A stretch of 64,000 nt of DNA from Plecoglossus altivelis (GCA_036571765.1 BROE01000023.1:3617490-3681489); one strand, 5' to 3'; shown: positions 12,809 through 23,940, counted from the stretch's first letter. Notes: generated by a model from the sequence alone, not told the origin. A program made the numbers and translations.

Positions 12809-13030
12809 GCAATTATAATCCCTTATTCATCGACTGTAGGTCCCATCCAGGCTAGTGTTTTAATCCCGGCCAACTGAATGGCAGTATCAAATGAGCAGTT
12901 CCTATTAAGTTAACGTCATTACCGAGCGTGTTAGCCGACCGAGCTGAAGCCTTGACACAGTCCTACTAAATTAGTTTCATAATGACTCTCTCGCTGGCCT
13001 CTGACTAAGCCTTTTTTATTTCTCTATTTA
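12809..13030. other. Candidate conserved non-coding element A
   Basis: Non-repetitive sequence of balanced composition with AATTATAATC near its start, ATTAAGTTAACG near 12904 and CTAAATTAGTTTC near 12966. It looks like the homeobox-site-rich non-coding sequence common in introns of neuronal genes. The call is by appearance only; conservation was not tested. Confidence 0.25.
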
Positions 13031-13600
13031 CTCTTTAGCTAAAAAAAAAAATCGGAAGTCAAAAGCGCATGGGAAACTCACTCATGGAAAGTAAAGAATG
13101 GCCACTGATAAAGGTTCCTTGCATAATTCCTTTTTAATCTTTAAATCCAGGATTCACTGCCACTGGAAATATTGTAACAGCTTACGCATTATTTTACCTG
13201 TAAAACTGTCTCTAGAATCTTTCATGGTTATTCATGGACGTTTTGAAAGAGTACTCTTGAGAAAGAGTGCATGATTCATAAAACACAATAGACACGGGCC
13301 TTTACAATCGTGCACATGCACAATCATTAATATGAAACACAGTGTAACTTTACCAACAGGACGCGTGCCAAGGATAAATATACATGACGAATACACATCC
13401 AGCCCCTCCCCCACCCTTCGCTCATCAGATACCTCACTTCCTGTACCTCAGGCCGCCTGCGTGAGGATGTCTTCAGCATCCTGGTCTGTGGTCACCACCT
13501 CACGCCAACGACTTGCTTTGTATTTTCCCCCGGCCCGGGTAAGAAGACGGCGCCAGGAAGTTGGCGGTGTCCAGATGTGGAGATGGGGCTCTGGGCCCCG

Positions 13601-13644
13601 TGCCCACCGCTGCCCGCCGCTGCCCGCCGCTGCCCGCCGCTGCC
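13601..13644. repeat. 10-bp GC-rich repeat
   Basis: Four copies of TGCCCGCCGC (the first with an A) and a partial fifth. CpG-containing and very GC-rich. Confidence 0.9.
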
Positions 13645-13770
13645 ACTGACTTCATTACGCTGGCATTAATTATGGACCTCTTAGACGAGGGGAGATTATT
13701 GAGCTCGATGAGATTCAGAGCGAAGGTAATTTCGTGGACAATTAATGCTACATTGGCTAGCATGTAAATG
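13645..13770. other. Candidate conserved non-coding element B
   Basis: A unique segment directly after the GC-rich repeat. It has ATTAATTA at 13665-13672, GAGATTATTGAG near 13692, GGTAATTTCG near 13725 and ACAATTAATGC near 13739. The density of TAAT/ATTA cores suggests homeodomain binding. An open frame crosses it (13561-13767) but lacks acceptor and donor, so I do not call an exon. Confidence 0.3.
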
Positions 13771-14070
13771 CGGTTTCCGCCATTTCCCCTAACCGAACCT
13801 TAGTTCTGGCTTGGTTCTGATGTAAAGGCCTGATATCTACCTACTGCTCAGGACGTTTCTTTTCTTTCTAACACAGTGTAGTGTGGTCTGTTTTCCACTC
13901 TGGGTTTTTTTGAGAAATACTGTAGTTCCGATTTCTCCTCTGCCACACGCTCCCTTTCCGGGTCTTCAATGAGTCAGCAGTCTGGGCTTGAAGATAAGGT
14001 GTGCTAAGGCTCTCCTAATACAGCCATCAGCCCCAGATCAGTCTCTCTCTTCAAGAGATCTGCGATGAAT

Positions 14071-14132
14071 ACCACACACACACACACACACACACACACT
14101 AGCACTCACACACACACACAGCGCGCGCACTC
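14071..14132. repeat. (CA)n followed by a CG-alternating tract
   Basis: Two CA tracts separated by CTAGCACT, ending GCGCGCGCAC. Near-continuous purine-pyrimidine alternation. Confidence 0.9.
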
Positions 14133-14494
14133 GCTCGCACGCTTTGAGAATGATAAAAACATTCACTTCCTCACTGTAGGGGGTTGTAATGGCTCACTCC
14201 ATCTAGGCCACACCAGCCCGTAAGGTTCTTTTAGAGAACTCTGCCCTGGCTGCAGTCGATGGATGAGGGAATTGTGGTGGCGAGGTATGTGTGCGCATGA
14301 AAACAAGTGTGCACGCTGATGTGTCACGTTGTTTTATGTGTGTGTTTGTCTTTGTGTGTGTGTGTGTGTGTGTCTGTGACCACCAGTGTGCGGTGGCCTG
14401 CTGTGTAGTTGAGTAACACTGTAGAAATCCACTCATCTGGAGCTGAGGAGACGTGCTTGCCTAGCGCTTTCCTTCATCAACACCCTCCCAGGCA

Positions 14495-15046
14495 CTCTCC
14501 TCTCCCCCTACCCTCTCCTCTCCCCCTACTCTCTCCTCTCCCCCTACCCTCTCCTCTCCCCCTACTCTCTCCCCTACCCTCTCCTCTCCCCGTACCCTCT
14601 CTTCTCCCCTCCTCTCCCATCCTCCCCTCTCCCTTCCCCTTTGCCCTCCCCTCTTCCCCTACCCTCTCCGCCCTCTCTCTTCTCGTCCCCCTACTCTCTC
14701 TCTCTCCCACCCTCTCCCCTATCTCTTCCCCCTATCCTCTCCTTCCCCTACCTACTCCTCTCCCCTATCCTCTCCTCTCCCCTACCCTCTCTTTCGCCTA
14801 ACTCTCTCCTCTCACCCCTACCCTCTCCCTCTCCCCTACCCTCTCCCTACTCTCTTCTTCCCACTCTCTCTCTCCTACCTCTCCCTATTCCTTCCCCCTA
14901 TCCTTCCTCTCCCCCTTACCTACTCTCTCGCCCTATCCTCTCCTCTCCCCTACCCTCTCCTCTCCCCCTACTCTCTCCTCTCCCCTACTCTCTCCTCTCC
15001 CCCTACCCTCTCCTCTCCCCCTACCTCTCCTCTCCCCCTACTCTTC
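14495..15046. repeat. Pyrimidine minisatellite, CTCTCCCCTACC type
   Basis: 550 bp of almost pure C/T on the + strand built from units of about 17 bp containing CTCTCCTCTCCCCTACC, with many length variants. The 130- and 203-residue Pro/Leu/Ser open frames here are repeat translations. Confidence 0.95.
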
Positions 15047-15960
15047 CCGCGTCGTTTGAACGCTGTGTTTGCGTACGAATGAATCGTTGGATGTTAAAAA
15101 GTGAAACACGTTTGACCGTGACCACCACACGTCCATCAATTTCTCCCGCCGCTCACCCTCCTCCACCCTTGGCAGGCAGACACCAGACTGCTCAACAGGA
15201 AAGTGTCACAAACAATTACCGTTGCGAGCCGGAGCTACGGCGAGGTGTTTGACTTGGCCCGGCCCGGTGAAATACTCTTCGGTAGCTCACCATCAATCTC
15301 CAGTCGTCCTCCTGACTGCAGCTGCTGAGCCGGTCACCTCACAGGCTAGGGGAGGAGGGGGGAGGAGGGGGGTGGGGTGGGGGGCAAAAAAAAGTCTGAT
15401 TTGGTAGACTTGGCAGCTGTTATAGCCCCGTGGCCATTTCCCTGAGACAAGGCCTTGTGACAGGTTGTCAAGCCGCTCCTATCCGTCAGCGTAATCACAA
15501 CAGGGTCAGCGGCTGCGTTGGCGGCGAGCGACGGCAGAGTTGGCCGCTAGCACGGTAAATAGAGTTGCAGTAATGCCCGCGGGAAAGGTATGAGAGATTA
15601 CCAGAAGCTGCGTTTCTTTTCTCTTTTTTTCGCTGGGTCCTTTTCGCACAATGCCCCATTCTGTCAACCTAGGAGTTTTTTTTTTACCCTAATACTGTTT
15701 TTATGCCAATGCTACTTCAACACTGTCCCTTAATAGTTCAGGGACCTTGAAAAGGGTGCGACTGAACCGATCAATGGTCTGAGAAAGCACATCTTGTTTT
15801 CCCGACGGCTTCTTATTTTGGACCTGGTTTCATTTCCATACAGCTCGTTTTTCTCTTGGCTACATTTGCACAGCCATTAGGAAATTGGAGGTCGGAGCGA
15901 TTGATGTTGGTAGGCCTTCAAGTACGCCTGGTGGTGGGGAAACCACCTTTTGAGCCCTGT
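15047..15960. other. Unique intronic sequence before the exon
   Basis: It includes a GGGGA-rich stretch near 15348-15390 and short T runs (15626, 15676). No recognisable exon precedes the acceptor. Confidence 0.5.
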
Positions 15961-15961
15961 G

Positions 15962-15992
15962 CTGATGTTCTGTGCCGTTTGTGTCTCCGCAG
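15962..15992 (+). other. sorcs2: Branchpoint and 3' splice acceptor of the sorcs2 exon
   Basis: CTGAT at 15962-15966 fits the vertebrate branchpoint pattern yUnAy. Its A at 15965 lies 27 nt before the exon, the usual distance. A T/G-rich stretch with TTTGTGTCTCCGCAG then leads to the AG at 15991-15992. No other AG lies between branchpoint and acceptor. The first base of the exon completes a split codon (phase 2), consistent with the Arg or equivalent that precedes SSDYG in the family. Confidence 0.7.
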
Positions 15993-16092
15993 GTCCAGTG
16001 ACTACGGCACGACCTACACCAAGCTCAACCTGATGCCAGGCACCACCATCGTGGTGACAAGCTTCTACATCTGCCCCACCAACAAGAAAAAG
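15993..16092 (+). CDS. sorcs2: sorcs2 internal exon (VPS10-domain segment, partial gene)
   Basis: This exon encodes part of SorCS2, a type I membrane receptor of the VPS10p/sortilin family, which acts in neuronal trafficking and proneurotrophin signalling (family knowledge). The 100-nt exon carries one base of a split codon plus 33 codons. They start SSDYGTTYTKL and end FYICPTNKKK. SSDYGTTY fits the Asp-box pattern SxDxGxx(W/Y/F) found on blades of the VPS10 ten-bladed beta-propeller. FYICPTNK is a SorCS2-type signature as I remember it; SorCS1 and SorCS3 have a different stretch here. Against remembered human SorCS2, about 23 of 33 residues agree. Splice sites flank it precisely: CTCCGCAG before and GTAGGC after, phase 2 in and phase 0 out. 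The surrounding open frame (15856-16437) continues into intron and is not coding. This is about 3% of a protein of roughly 1,150 residues. Paralogue choice is fairly secure, but a fish-specific sorcs2 duplicate cannot be excluded. Confidence 0.9.
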
Positions 16093-16098
16093 GTAGGC
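16093..16098 (+). other. sorcs2: 5' splice donor of the sorcs2 exon
   Basis: AAG|GTAGGC: a canonical GT after a complete Lys codon, so the following intron is phase 0. The donor is intermediate in strength because G replaces A at position +4 and C replaces T at position +6. Confidence 0.75.
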
Positions 16099-16161
16099 CC
16101 CAACCTCCACACCCAAGCACCATTTCTGCCGTTTTTGGTGCCCTGGTTTCAGCTCTCCAGT

Positions 16162-16200
16162 CCTCCCTCCCTCCCTCCCTCCCTCCCTCCCTCCCTCCCT
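16162..16200. repeat. (TCCC)n tetranucleotide microsatellite
   Basis: About ten units of TCCC, 70 nt downstream of the sorcs2 exon. Its position inside the donor-proximal intron makes it a useful length marker tightly linked to the exon. Confidence 0.95.
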
Positions 16201-16833
16201 ACCCCTTCAAAAAAGAAACACTATCTTCAGGGGAAATACCACTTTTTAACGTCGACTAATATTGAACGTTCGATAGTCATTGGTAATGCATGGAGATCGA
16301 ATGGTCCCCGTAATACACGTTTGGTCGTCTGTGTCTCGAATCGCCCGACCGTCCTCCTGTTCCTCTGCAGACCTTCACACTTTTCATTTAAAGGGTCATT
16401 CACAGAGCCTTTTATAAGAACACCTGAAAGGGAATGAAAAACGTAGTGATTCTTATTTTCAGCCCCATATAGTAGTATTAGGAGCCTTGGAAAATGGCTC
16501 CAAAGGGGCATGACTTTTCAGGATCGTTCAGTTAAACACATCACTCCTGTATCGTGATTATATACAAGCTACCTTTTTTAAAATCTCAGCCAAACAAATG
16601 CAAGTAGGAGAACCCACCTTAAAGACAGTGTATAGTCTGGCATGGATTCACAGATGGATACACAGCTGGCTGAAGAAAGTGCAGAACTCGCTGTCCTAGG
16701 TGACTGGAGGCTCAGATCTGATTGGATGGATTGGTCCAATTGCCTGGCGTTATCACCAGGGCCCCAGGGCTCTAATCGATAAGAGATTGAGGAGATTAGA
16801 CCAAGTCACTCGTCTACCTTCTACCCTCTCCCC

Positions 16834-16836
<3 letters not shown>
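16201..16836. other. Unique intronic sequence
   Basis: No repeat or exon recognised. The open frame on the + strand running through the exon ends at 16437 in this stretch. Confidence 0.5.
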
Positions 16837-16896
<60 letters not shown>

Positions 16897-16940
16897 GTCT
16901 CTCTCTCTCTGTCTCTCTCTCTCTCTCTCTCTGTCTCTCT
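16837..16940. repeat. (CT)n microsatellite
   Basis: A pure (CT)24 tract at 16837-16884 followed by about 55 nt of CT with GT interruptions. It is complementary to the (GA)n tract at 17257-17309 on the same strand. Confidence 0.96.
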
Positions 16941-16996
16941 AGCTCTACCTGCATCCTTTTGGGAGTCATCCAGCTGATCCTCCTGAGTCTCTCTTT

Positions 16997-16997
<1 letters not shown>

Positions 16998-17029
<32 letters not shown>
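16998..17029. repeat. (CA)n microsatellite
   Basis: About 16 uninterrupted CA units between the CT and GA tracts. Confidence 0.95.
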
Positions 17030-17030
<1 letters not shown>

Positions 17031-17107
17031 CATCTGTGCGATGGTTTGGGCCGAGACACCCGTAGCGGTTAATTGCTTGGGAATGGAGTTGTCTTAATTT
17101 CCCTCAG

Positions 17108-17244
17108 GGACAGAGGAGGGAGAGAAACTGACTGGGAGATGGGTGGAGATAGAGAGAGAAGGAAGGAAGGAATAGAGGAAGAGGGGAGAGGAAGTGAGGG
17201 GGCTGGGGGATGAGGGATTGGAGAGTGAGAGAAAGAGAGAGTGA

Positions 17245-17309
<65 letters not shown>
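17108..17309. repeat. GA-rich tract ending in (GA)26
   Basis: Purine-rich from about 17108, with a pure (GA)n run at 17257-17309. In RNA from the + strand it could pair along its length with the (CU)n tract at 16837-16884. Confidence 0.95.
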
Positions 17310-17311
<2 letters not shown>

Positions 17312-20300
17312 TGCTGCTGTCTCGGGGGCCCAGGCTGTGAGAGCTGTGTACTGACAGTGGGAAGTCTGGTAATAGGAACTGTGGATCAGGGGGCTGTTTA
17401 AGCACTCCTCCAGGGGATGGGGGGATGGGAGGCTGGCAGGAGATGACTGCCACAGAGGTTGGAGGATGTAGGTGTGTGTGTCCAAATACGAGCGCATCCC
17501 TTAAGGTGTCTGTGTTTTGCCAAGTGGTCACTAATGAATACATCGCACCACACGCGTGTCCGCTTGGAATCCGTAAATTTCCCCGCGCACCAGTACACCT
17601 CCCACGCACACAAACTTGCATGTCAGGCTTACAAGAGGTCGCCAGTGACACACACCGTCTCAGAATGCGATCAATGCTCATAATCACATCAGAGGCAAGC
17701 GAAGTGGTAGGTCTGTAAGGGGCCTAAGGGGATTACACAGGGAAGAGTGTGAGGTGCACCAGGTAATCAATACTGCCCAAAGGCAATTAAAGGATGAGGT
17801 GAGGCCTTAGACACAGCATGTCAACCTTCCTCTTTAGTCCAGGGCATGAGGCATGGGTCTATATTCGGCCTATGGGAGACCCACTGAAGAGCTTTGAAGT
17901 ACTCTGGATTCTGACACACTTCAATATGTAGGAAAGTTCCGTCAAGAGCCTTGATTGGCTCGCCTTAGTCACGGCCTACTCTCTATGTTGTATATTTGTC
18001 TCGTCTTTGCTCTCTCCCCTCCTTCCTTCCTTCCTTTGTTCCTTCCTTCCTTCCTATTGTATCCACCTCCTCTCTTCCTCTCCTCATTTTCTTCATTCAC
18101 GTTCTTTCTCTTTTCGTGGCCACGGCCGCCGGCGCGTCGCTGAAGGGTTGCGGTGACGCTACCTGCTGTTAAAGATCGCTATTGTCCTGTGAGAGAACGA
18201 CCTCTATCTTCTCACAGCGTTCTGTGAGTGGCTGTGTCAGCAGAGCTCTTGAGGGGTGAAGGAATAGAGAAAGAGAGGAAGGCAGACGGACTTAGGTTCG
18301 AGACGAAAGAGCAGAACGCATTTCATCTCGTTCGGAAGTCTGTAGATGATACTATGTCCTCAACAAAGCACACGCTGCTAAACGGACACTCCAGGAACAT
18401 TCTTCTTCTACCTGGTACGATTCTGTCGGAATTCTCTCCCTCCGAAACCTTCCCTTCTCTCGGATAAATAACTTTAATTTCTTGGTTAATTTCCTTCCTT
18501 CGGCTAATGACAAATTTGCTTCCTTTGTCCGAGTCATCTGGTGGGAAGGAGTTTTCAGAGAGTAATTATGAAGGAAATGATGGTCACATTTTCAATAGTA
18601 GCGGTGGGAACCCCACGCTAATGGAAACGACCTGGAGGGAAGATAGGGAAGATTAACAGAGAGAATGAAAGCGTGTATCATCCACTTTGGCTCCAAGTAA
18701 GCTCGTTTCTTTCCAACCTTTATATTTATTTGATTCCAACAGTTCAGCTCCCCCTTTACATTAGTGCAAAGTTGTAGGGTGAAAATGTATAATATATCAC
18801 TACAAGTCCATGTATTTGGTCTGAAAGGAAGACCCACTTGGGTGGAAGTCCATTTTTGCCTTGCATTGTTAAACCAGATAAATTTGCAGAACAGTAAGTG
18901 AGAGCTTGTGTTAACATCTCCCCCAAGCCCGGACTTAAAATGGCCGCCCCCAGGGTGTCAGATAAAGATGTTCTTTTGCCCCTGTTCTGCTACTGTGTCT
19001 TCTATCTACTCATTTCAAGAGCTGCTGACTCCGGAGTTATGGCGTTCGCAACACGTCTGCATACGTGATTCATCTTTAATAATTGAACAGGTTTTTTCGC
19101 ACATAGCACTTTGGAGCAGCACTCTTCTCCTGACACCCTCAGGGCCTCCCCTTGTGTTGGTCCGCACTCTGGGTGTGGTGTGAATGTATTTAGGTGGCCT
19201 TAGAAATAGGAGTGCCTTTTATTTTTGCTTCGTGGGTTGGGTTGTCCATTTTGACTTTCCTGTCAATGTCACTGAAGTTAGCTTGAGGGGCGTATTGGAA
19301 AAATGTTCTTTCAGCGAATAAATGCGCGACATCTAGATCTTCTAGGCCCGCATTCACTTTAGACAGCTACTTTGTTCTTTGTGTAATATCATTCAGCCAA
19401 GCAGAGTACAATTTGTTGCACTGCATCTTTTGAAGCCAGCATGTTTGAGGCTTGTTAGCCATGCTAGCTACGTCTAGGCTGCCACAGGAGACCCCCAGCA
19501 GTTCCTCCCCAACCAACCGTCCTCTTCTGCCGCCCTGTGAGAGCTCCACCGCAGAGAGCGTGCCCTGCTTTCATCTCCTCCCCAGGCCTTGTTCTGGGAC
19601 CTGTTCGAGGGATGATAAGGAGCTGGGGTGGGCAGACAGGAAATCTGGGATCAAGCTAAGCTAGGCTAGGCTCGGGTGTAGCCATTAGCTAACCTTCCTC
19701 AAAGGAGAAATGAGAGGAGCAGTTATTGCAGCACATTACTGAGACACTCGTGTCCTCAGTGGATGTGAGGCTCTGTAGATTGATATATATATACAGTATA
19801 TATATACACACACACTATATATACACACACTATGCATTTCCAGCAGTTCTTTATTGAATTGGATGTTCATTTAGCGTTTCAAATACAGTACAAAACTGGC
19901 CTCCACTTAGCTCAGTTGACTCATCCCAGTCGCTCACAGCCTGTCTGTGAGCTACCACTCCCAGATCCGTCCACTAACAGCCATGGATTGTGATGATGTC
20001 AATCATGATGGATGGCGAGGTGGACTGCCTAGCGATCTAGGGTATCGATCTATTGTAGTGGTATCAGAGGCTGGGGACAGCGTGTCCTGCTCTGTCCAGG
20101 GCTCTCTCTGATCAACAGTGCCATGAGAGGTCCCCTTGATGGGCCTAAATAGATTGACCTCGCCGGAACTTCCCTCCCGGATCAATACCCATGGTGAGAG
20201 AGAAACAGCCAGTCGCCATGGACACGCAGTGCTATCTGGTGGTTGGGTATTAGGTGAAAGTATTAGACACCCAAGATGTATTTGCATGAGTATTGTCTTT

Positions 20301-21192
20301 GATATATAAATATATTTCGCCTTGTGTGAATGTGCAGCAGTGCAAAGTGCAAGGAGACCTTTTGTTTTGGATTTCTTTATTTTTCCATTTTCTTTTGCGC
20401 AAAAACTGTATTTCGTGTTCCATGTAACTGTGCATTAGCTTAGCGATGCTTCCGTCCATTTTTTTCTTCCGTTTTCATTTGAACCGAATTGCATTATTTG
20501 AACTATATTCTCAAATTTTGTATATGAAAAACATCCATTGAGTTATGCCGTACAGTGATGCACAATGAGCCATAACCTACTTTGAATCCTCTTTTCCAGT
20601 TGGTGTGACTGTGGTGCCAGCAATATTCATTAAGCTTGACAAAACAGTCTTGCACCATGGATAAGTCGTCTAATGTTAGCATTAGCCACTAAAAATAAAT
20701 ATATGTGCTAATCGGTTCAGAGCAGCCCGCTCAGATTAAAGCTGGCCAATTTGAGCACCAAAAGATTCAATTCTTTCTAACTTGGAGTCCCACTGAGCTG
20801 TCTGTCATACTCAGTCGTGGCTCAAACCCCAGAATGGTAATTATATTAAAACAAACTGTGTAATTGTTAATGAACAACTTTTATTTTGAAGGAGGCAGGA
20901 AACTGGATATGGCTGTGCTTCAGCTGCATTGACTTTTGAATGATGTTTTCATTTTGTGTCAGGAAGAAACTATTTCATAGTTGTGTGTTGTGTAGGTGTT
21001 CATGACACACATCAAAGTACATCAAAGTCTAGAATAAAAAGCACTGTAATAAATTGCAAGAAACTTAAAAGTTTCTCTGTAGACATACTACTGAGTAATA
21101 TCTGTCCTTTGACATCATCTTTCTTGGCTCTCTGTTCATCTTGTCACGTCAGCTGTCTAATCTTATCTTCACAGCATGGCCCTCTTTTTTAC
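17310..21192. other. Mostly unique intronic sequence
   Basis: It contains TTCC tracts near 18020-18055, a YY1-like TTAAAATGGCCGCC (18936-18949), a TA/CA compound microsatellite (19782-19832) and an AT-rich unique block (about 20290-21070). No exon, RNA gene or transposon coding sequence was recognised. Confidence 0.5.
19782..19832. repeat. TA/CA compound microsatellite
   Basis: Alternating (TA)n and (CA)n blocks; TATATATACACACAC-type units occur twice. Confidence 0.9.
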
Positions 21193-21193
21193 C

Positions 21194-21210
21194 TTCTCTC
21201 GCTCTCTCTT

Positions 21211-21262
<52 letters not shown>
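21194..21262. repeat. (CT)n microsatellite
   Basis: CT tract with a few T and G interruptions. Confidence 0.94.
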
Positions 21263-21263
<1 letters not shown>

Positions 21264-21769
21264 AATGCTTTTCCTCTTTTGCATCCATATGTACTCTCGT
21301 CCACATTCCTCCCTCACTAACTCACTCAGTCACTTAGTCACTCAATCACTCAGTCACTCACCCACTCACTCTCTCCCCCCCCCTCTCTCCCTCTTTCCAT
21401 ACAGTATGTGTTGCACGCCCAGCTCCTGATCTATAGATACTTCTTGCACTAACACTGCCATAAATATTAACACCACAATAGAGGCTATTTATATAGTCCT
21501 GTCCTCCTCCTCCTCCTCTACCCATCTCCTGTCCACCCTCCTCCCTCTCCCGCTCTGACTGTGGGGAGACCCTGGACCAGACGTTACAGATTGATAGATT
21601 GTGGGGAGGAGGCGGAAGAGTGCGTGTGCGTGTGTGTGTCTGAACAAGAGAGAAAGACAGAGATAAAAGAGAGATTCATATGAAGACGGATTGCAAGGGT
21701 GGATGTTGGATGGATGGAGGGATGGAGGGATAAAGAGAGCCAGAAAGAACAGATAGAGGAGCGGAGAGG

Positions 21770-22515
21770 GAAGGGGGTCAGGTGGGGAAGGAGGGGGCAG
21801 GTTAGGAAGGGAGGAGAGCCAGGTTGGAAGGGAGGACGGGGCAGGTTAGGAAGGGAGGGAGCCAGGTTAGGAAGGGAGGGGGGCAGGTTAGGGAGGGAGG
21901 GGGCCAGGTTAGGGAGGGAGGGGGCCCGGTTAGGAAGGGAGGGAGCCAGGTTAGGAAGGGAGGGGGGCAGGTTAGGAAGGGAGGGAGCCAGGTTAGGAAG
22001 GGGGGGGGGCCTTAGGAAGAGGAGGGGGCAGGTTAGAGGAGGGAGGGAGGGGGGGGGTGGGGTGGGAGGGGGGGGGGCTTGTGAAGGGGCAGAGGGGGTA
22101 TTTGGGGAGGAAGGGGGGTGGCTTGTGAAGGGGAAGAGGGGGTATTTGGGGAGGAAGGGAGGGGGGGCAGGTTAGCGCCACGGGAGGGAGCCAGGTTAGG
22201 AGGCGGGGGGGCAGGTTTGAACGCACCACGAAGGGAGGGGGGGCAGGTTGGAAGGGAGGAGAAGGCAGGTTAGGGAGGGATGGACGTCAGGTTGGCGAGG
22301 GTTAGGGGCAGGTTATGAAGGGAGGGGGACATGTTAGGAAGGGAGGGGGGCAGGTTAGGAAGGGAGGAGGGCAGGTTAGGGAGGGAGGAAGTCAGGTTAG
22401 GGAGGGAGGGGGGCAGGTTATGAAGGGAGGGGGGCAGGTTAGGAAGGGAGGGGGGCAGGTTAGGAAGGGAGGAGGGCAGGTTATGAAAGCAAGGGGGACA
22501 TGTTTGGAAGGGAGG
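21770..22515. repeat. G-rich minisatellite of about 20 bp
   Basis: The unit is close to GGCAGGTTAGGAAGGGAGGG with variants (GCCAGG, TTAGGGAGGG, TTATGAAGGG). It has two blocks, 21770-22015 and about 22290-22515, separated by a degenerate G-rich stretch. Several copies contain TTAGGG. Closely spaced GGG runs give strong G-quadruplex potential on the + strand. The Gly/Arg-rich open frames are artefacts. Confidence 0.95.
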
Positions 22516-22655
22516 GAGCTGTCTCTTTTTGGTCCTGAAGCAGCTAACAAAGGAAGAGAGATGATAAGGGGTTGCTTAGAGAGCAACATTCAACAATTCG
22601 ACTGAAACAAACCTGCATATTCATATTTATTCGTAGGCTCAGTCGTATTCTACGA

Positions 22656-22700
22656 GCATCTGAATGTGTTATTTTTGGCTCTGTTGGCAGGTATGTGTAT
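22656..22700 (+). other. Candidate recursive splice site 1 (junction 22690/22691)
   Basis: TTATTTTTGGCTCTGTTGGCAG is followed immediately by GTATGT. There is an acceptor-like tract with no AG for about 35 nt and then a strong donor core with no exon between. This is the combination expected at a ratchet point in a long intron. The branchpoint is not convincing. Confidence 0.25.
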
Positions 22701-22775
22701 GTTTGAACATGCCATCATGTCAAACTCTGAGGAGTAAACTGGAACACAGACTGACAGTGTGTTTATCTGTTGACC

Positions 22776-22855
22776 TGTAGACTGTAGACTGTAGACTGTA
22801 GACTGTAGATTGTAGACTGTAGACTGTAGACTGTAGACTGTAGACTGTAGACTGT
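22776..22855. repeat. 7-bp tandem repeat (TAGACTG), about 11 copies
   Basis: 80 bp of TAGACTG with a single A-to-T/C-to-T type change near 22809 (TAGATTG). Confidence 0.96.
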
Positions 22856-23264
22856 CACTGATCCACCGTCCCCTCCTCTCTATCCCTACCCCTTACTGAG
22901 TGTCGCTTATCTCTCTCTCATTCACATGAGCATCACATGTTTTCAAGGCCTCCACCCCTCTCTCCCTTTATCTCTCTCTCCATCTTCTGTCTCTCTCTCT
23001 CCTCTCACGGCACTCACCACTTCTGTCTATTTTTCACTTTTTGCCCCATTTCCATGACGTGGGAGCGTGGTGCAAAGCAGCGAGAGAAAGGAGACGTAGA
23101 CGAGAGGGAGAGTTAGAGAGAAAATGATGAAGCCTCCAAATCCTAAACTGGAAAATTGATCTTTTTCTTCTGGATTTTCTCTGGGTCAGAATATAAATGG
23201 ATAAATTTGCCAGGTGATCTCGACAGTGACACCACTGCCAACCAGAGCAGAGAGAGGATCTCAC

Positions 23265-23940
23265 CTTCCCTCCCCTTCCCCTGCCTAATCCCCTCCCTCT
23301 CACCTCCTCTCTCCCTACCTTCTCCTTCCCTTCCCCTCTCTCTCTTTCTGTCTCTTTCTCTCTTACACACAGTCCCTTCCACATACAGACCCCTAACCAG
23401 ATATCCACCCCCCCCCCCCCACACTTTCCTTCCTCCCCTCCTCCTCCTTCTCCCCTCCTCTCCCTCCGTCTCTCCCCTTTCAACCTCCTCTCCCCATCCC
23501 TCTTCCCCCCCTCCTCCACCGATCCCTTATTATCCTCTCTCCCTCCCTCTCCTTCCTCCTCCCTCTCCCGCTCCTTCAATAGACGCTTCCCTCCCCTCCC
23601 CGCTCCCCTCCCTCCCTCCACCCCTCCCTTAAGTTCCCTCCTCCCACGTTCCCCTAACTCCACTCCTTGCCTCGCATCCCGCTCCCTCTCCCCCCTCCTT
23701 CTCTCCTACCTACCCTCCCTCTCCCCTACCCTCCATCCCACTCCCTCTTCCTACCCTGGCCTGTCCTTCCCCCTGTGAACCTCCCTCTCAGCCTCCCTCT
23801 CCCTCCTCGCCTCTCCCCTCCCTATCCCCTCCCTGTCCCCACCACTAACCCTTTCCCTCTCGCATCCCCATTCCCCTCCCTCTCCCCTCCTCCCCTCCTT
23901 CCCCTCTGCCCTATCCCTTCCCCTCTCCCCTCCCTCTGCT
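23265..23940. repeat. Long C/T-rich (polypyrimidine) tract
   Basis: About 675 nt dominated by CCCTCCC/CTCTCC on the + strand, including about 13 consecutive C near 23409. The 209-residue purine-strand frame and the 158-residue Pro/Ser frame are low-complexity artefacts. Confidence 0.9.

Larger units (their letters stand above)
1..15992 (+). other. sorcs2: Intron upstream of the sorcs2 exon (3' part only)
   Basis: Everything from the window start to the AG at 15991-15992 reads as intron. I looked for the preceding VPS10-domain exon, which should end in a codon split after two bases because the intron is phase 2. I did not find it by eye, so at least 16 kb of this intron lies here. Its content is simple repeats, minisatellites and unique non-coding sequence, listed separately. 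No other exon with a matching acceptor and donor was recognised on either strand. The intron assignment rests on the single exon and is therefore inferred. Confidence 0.75.
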
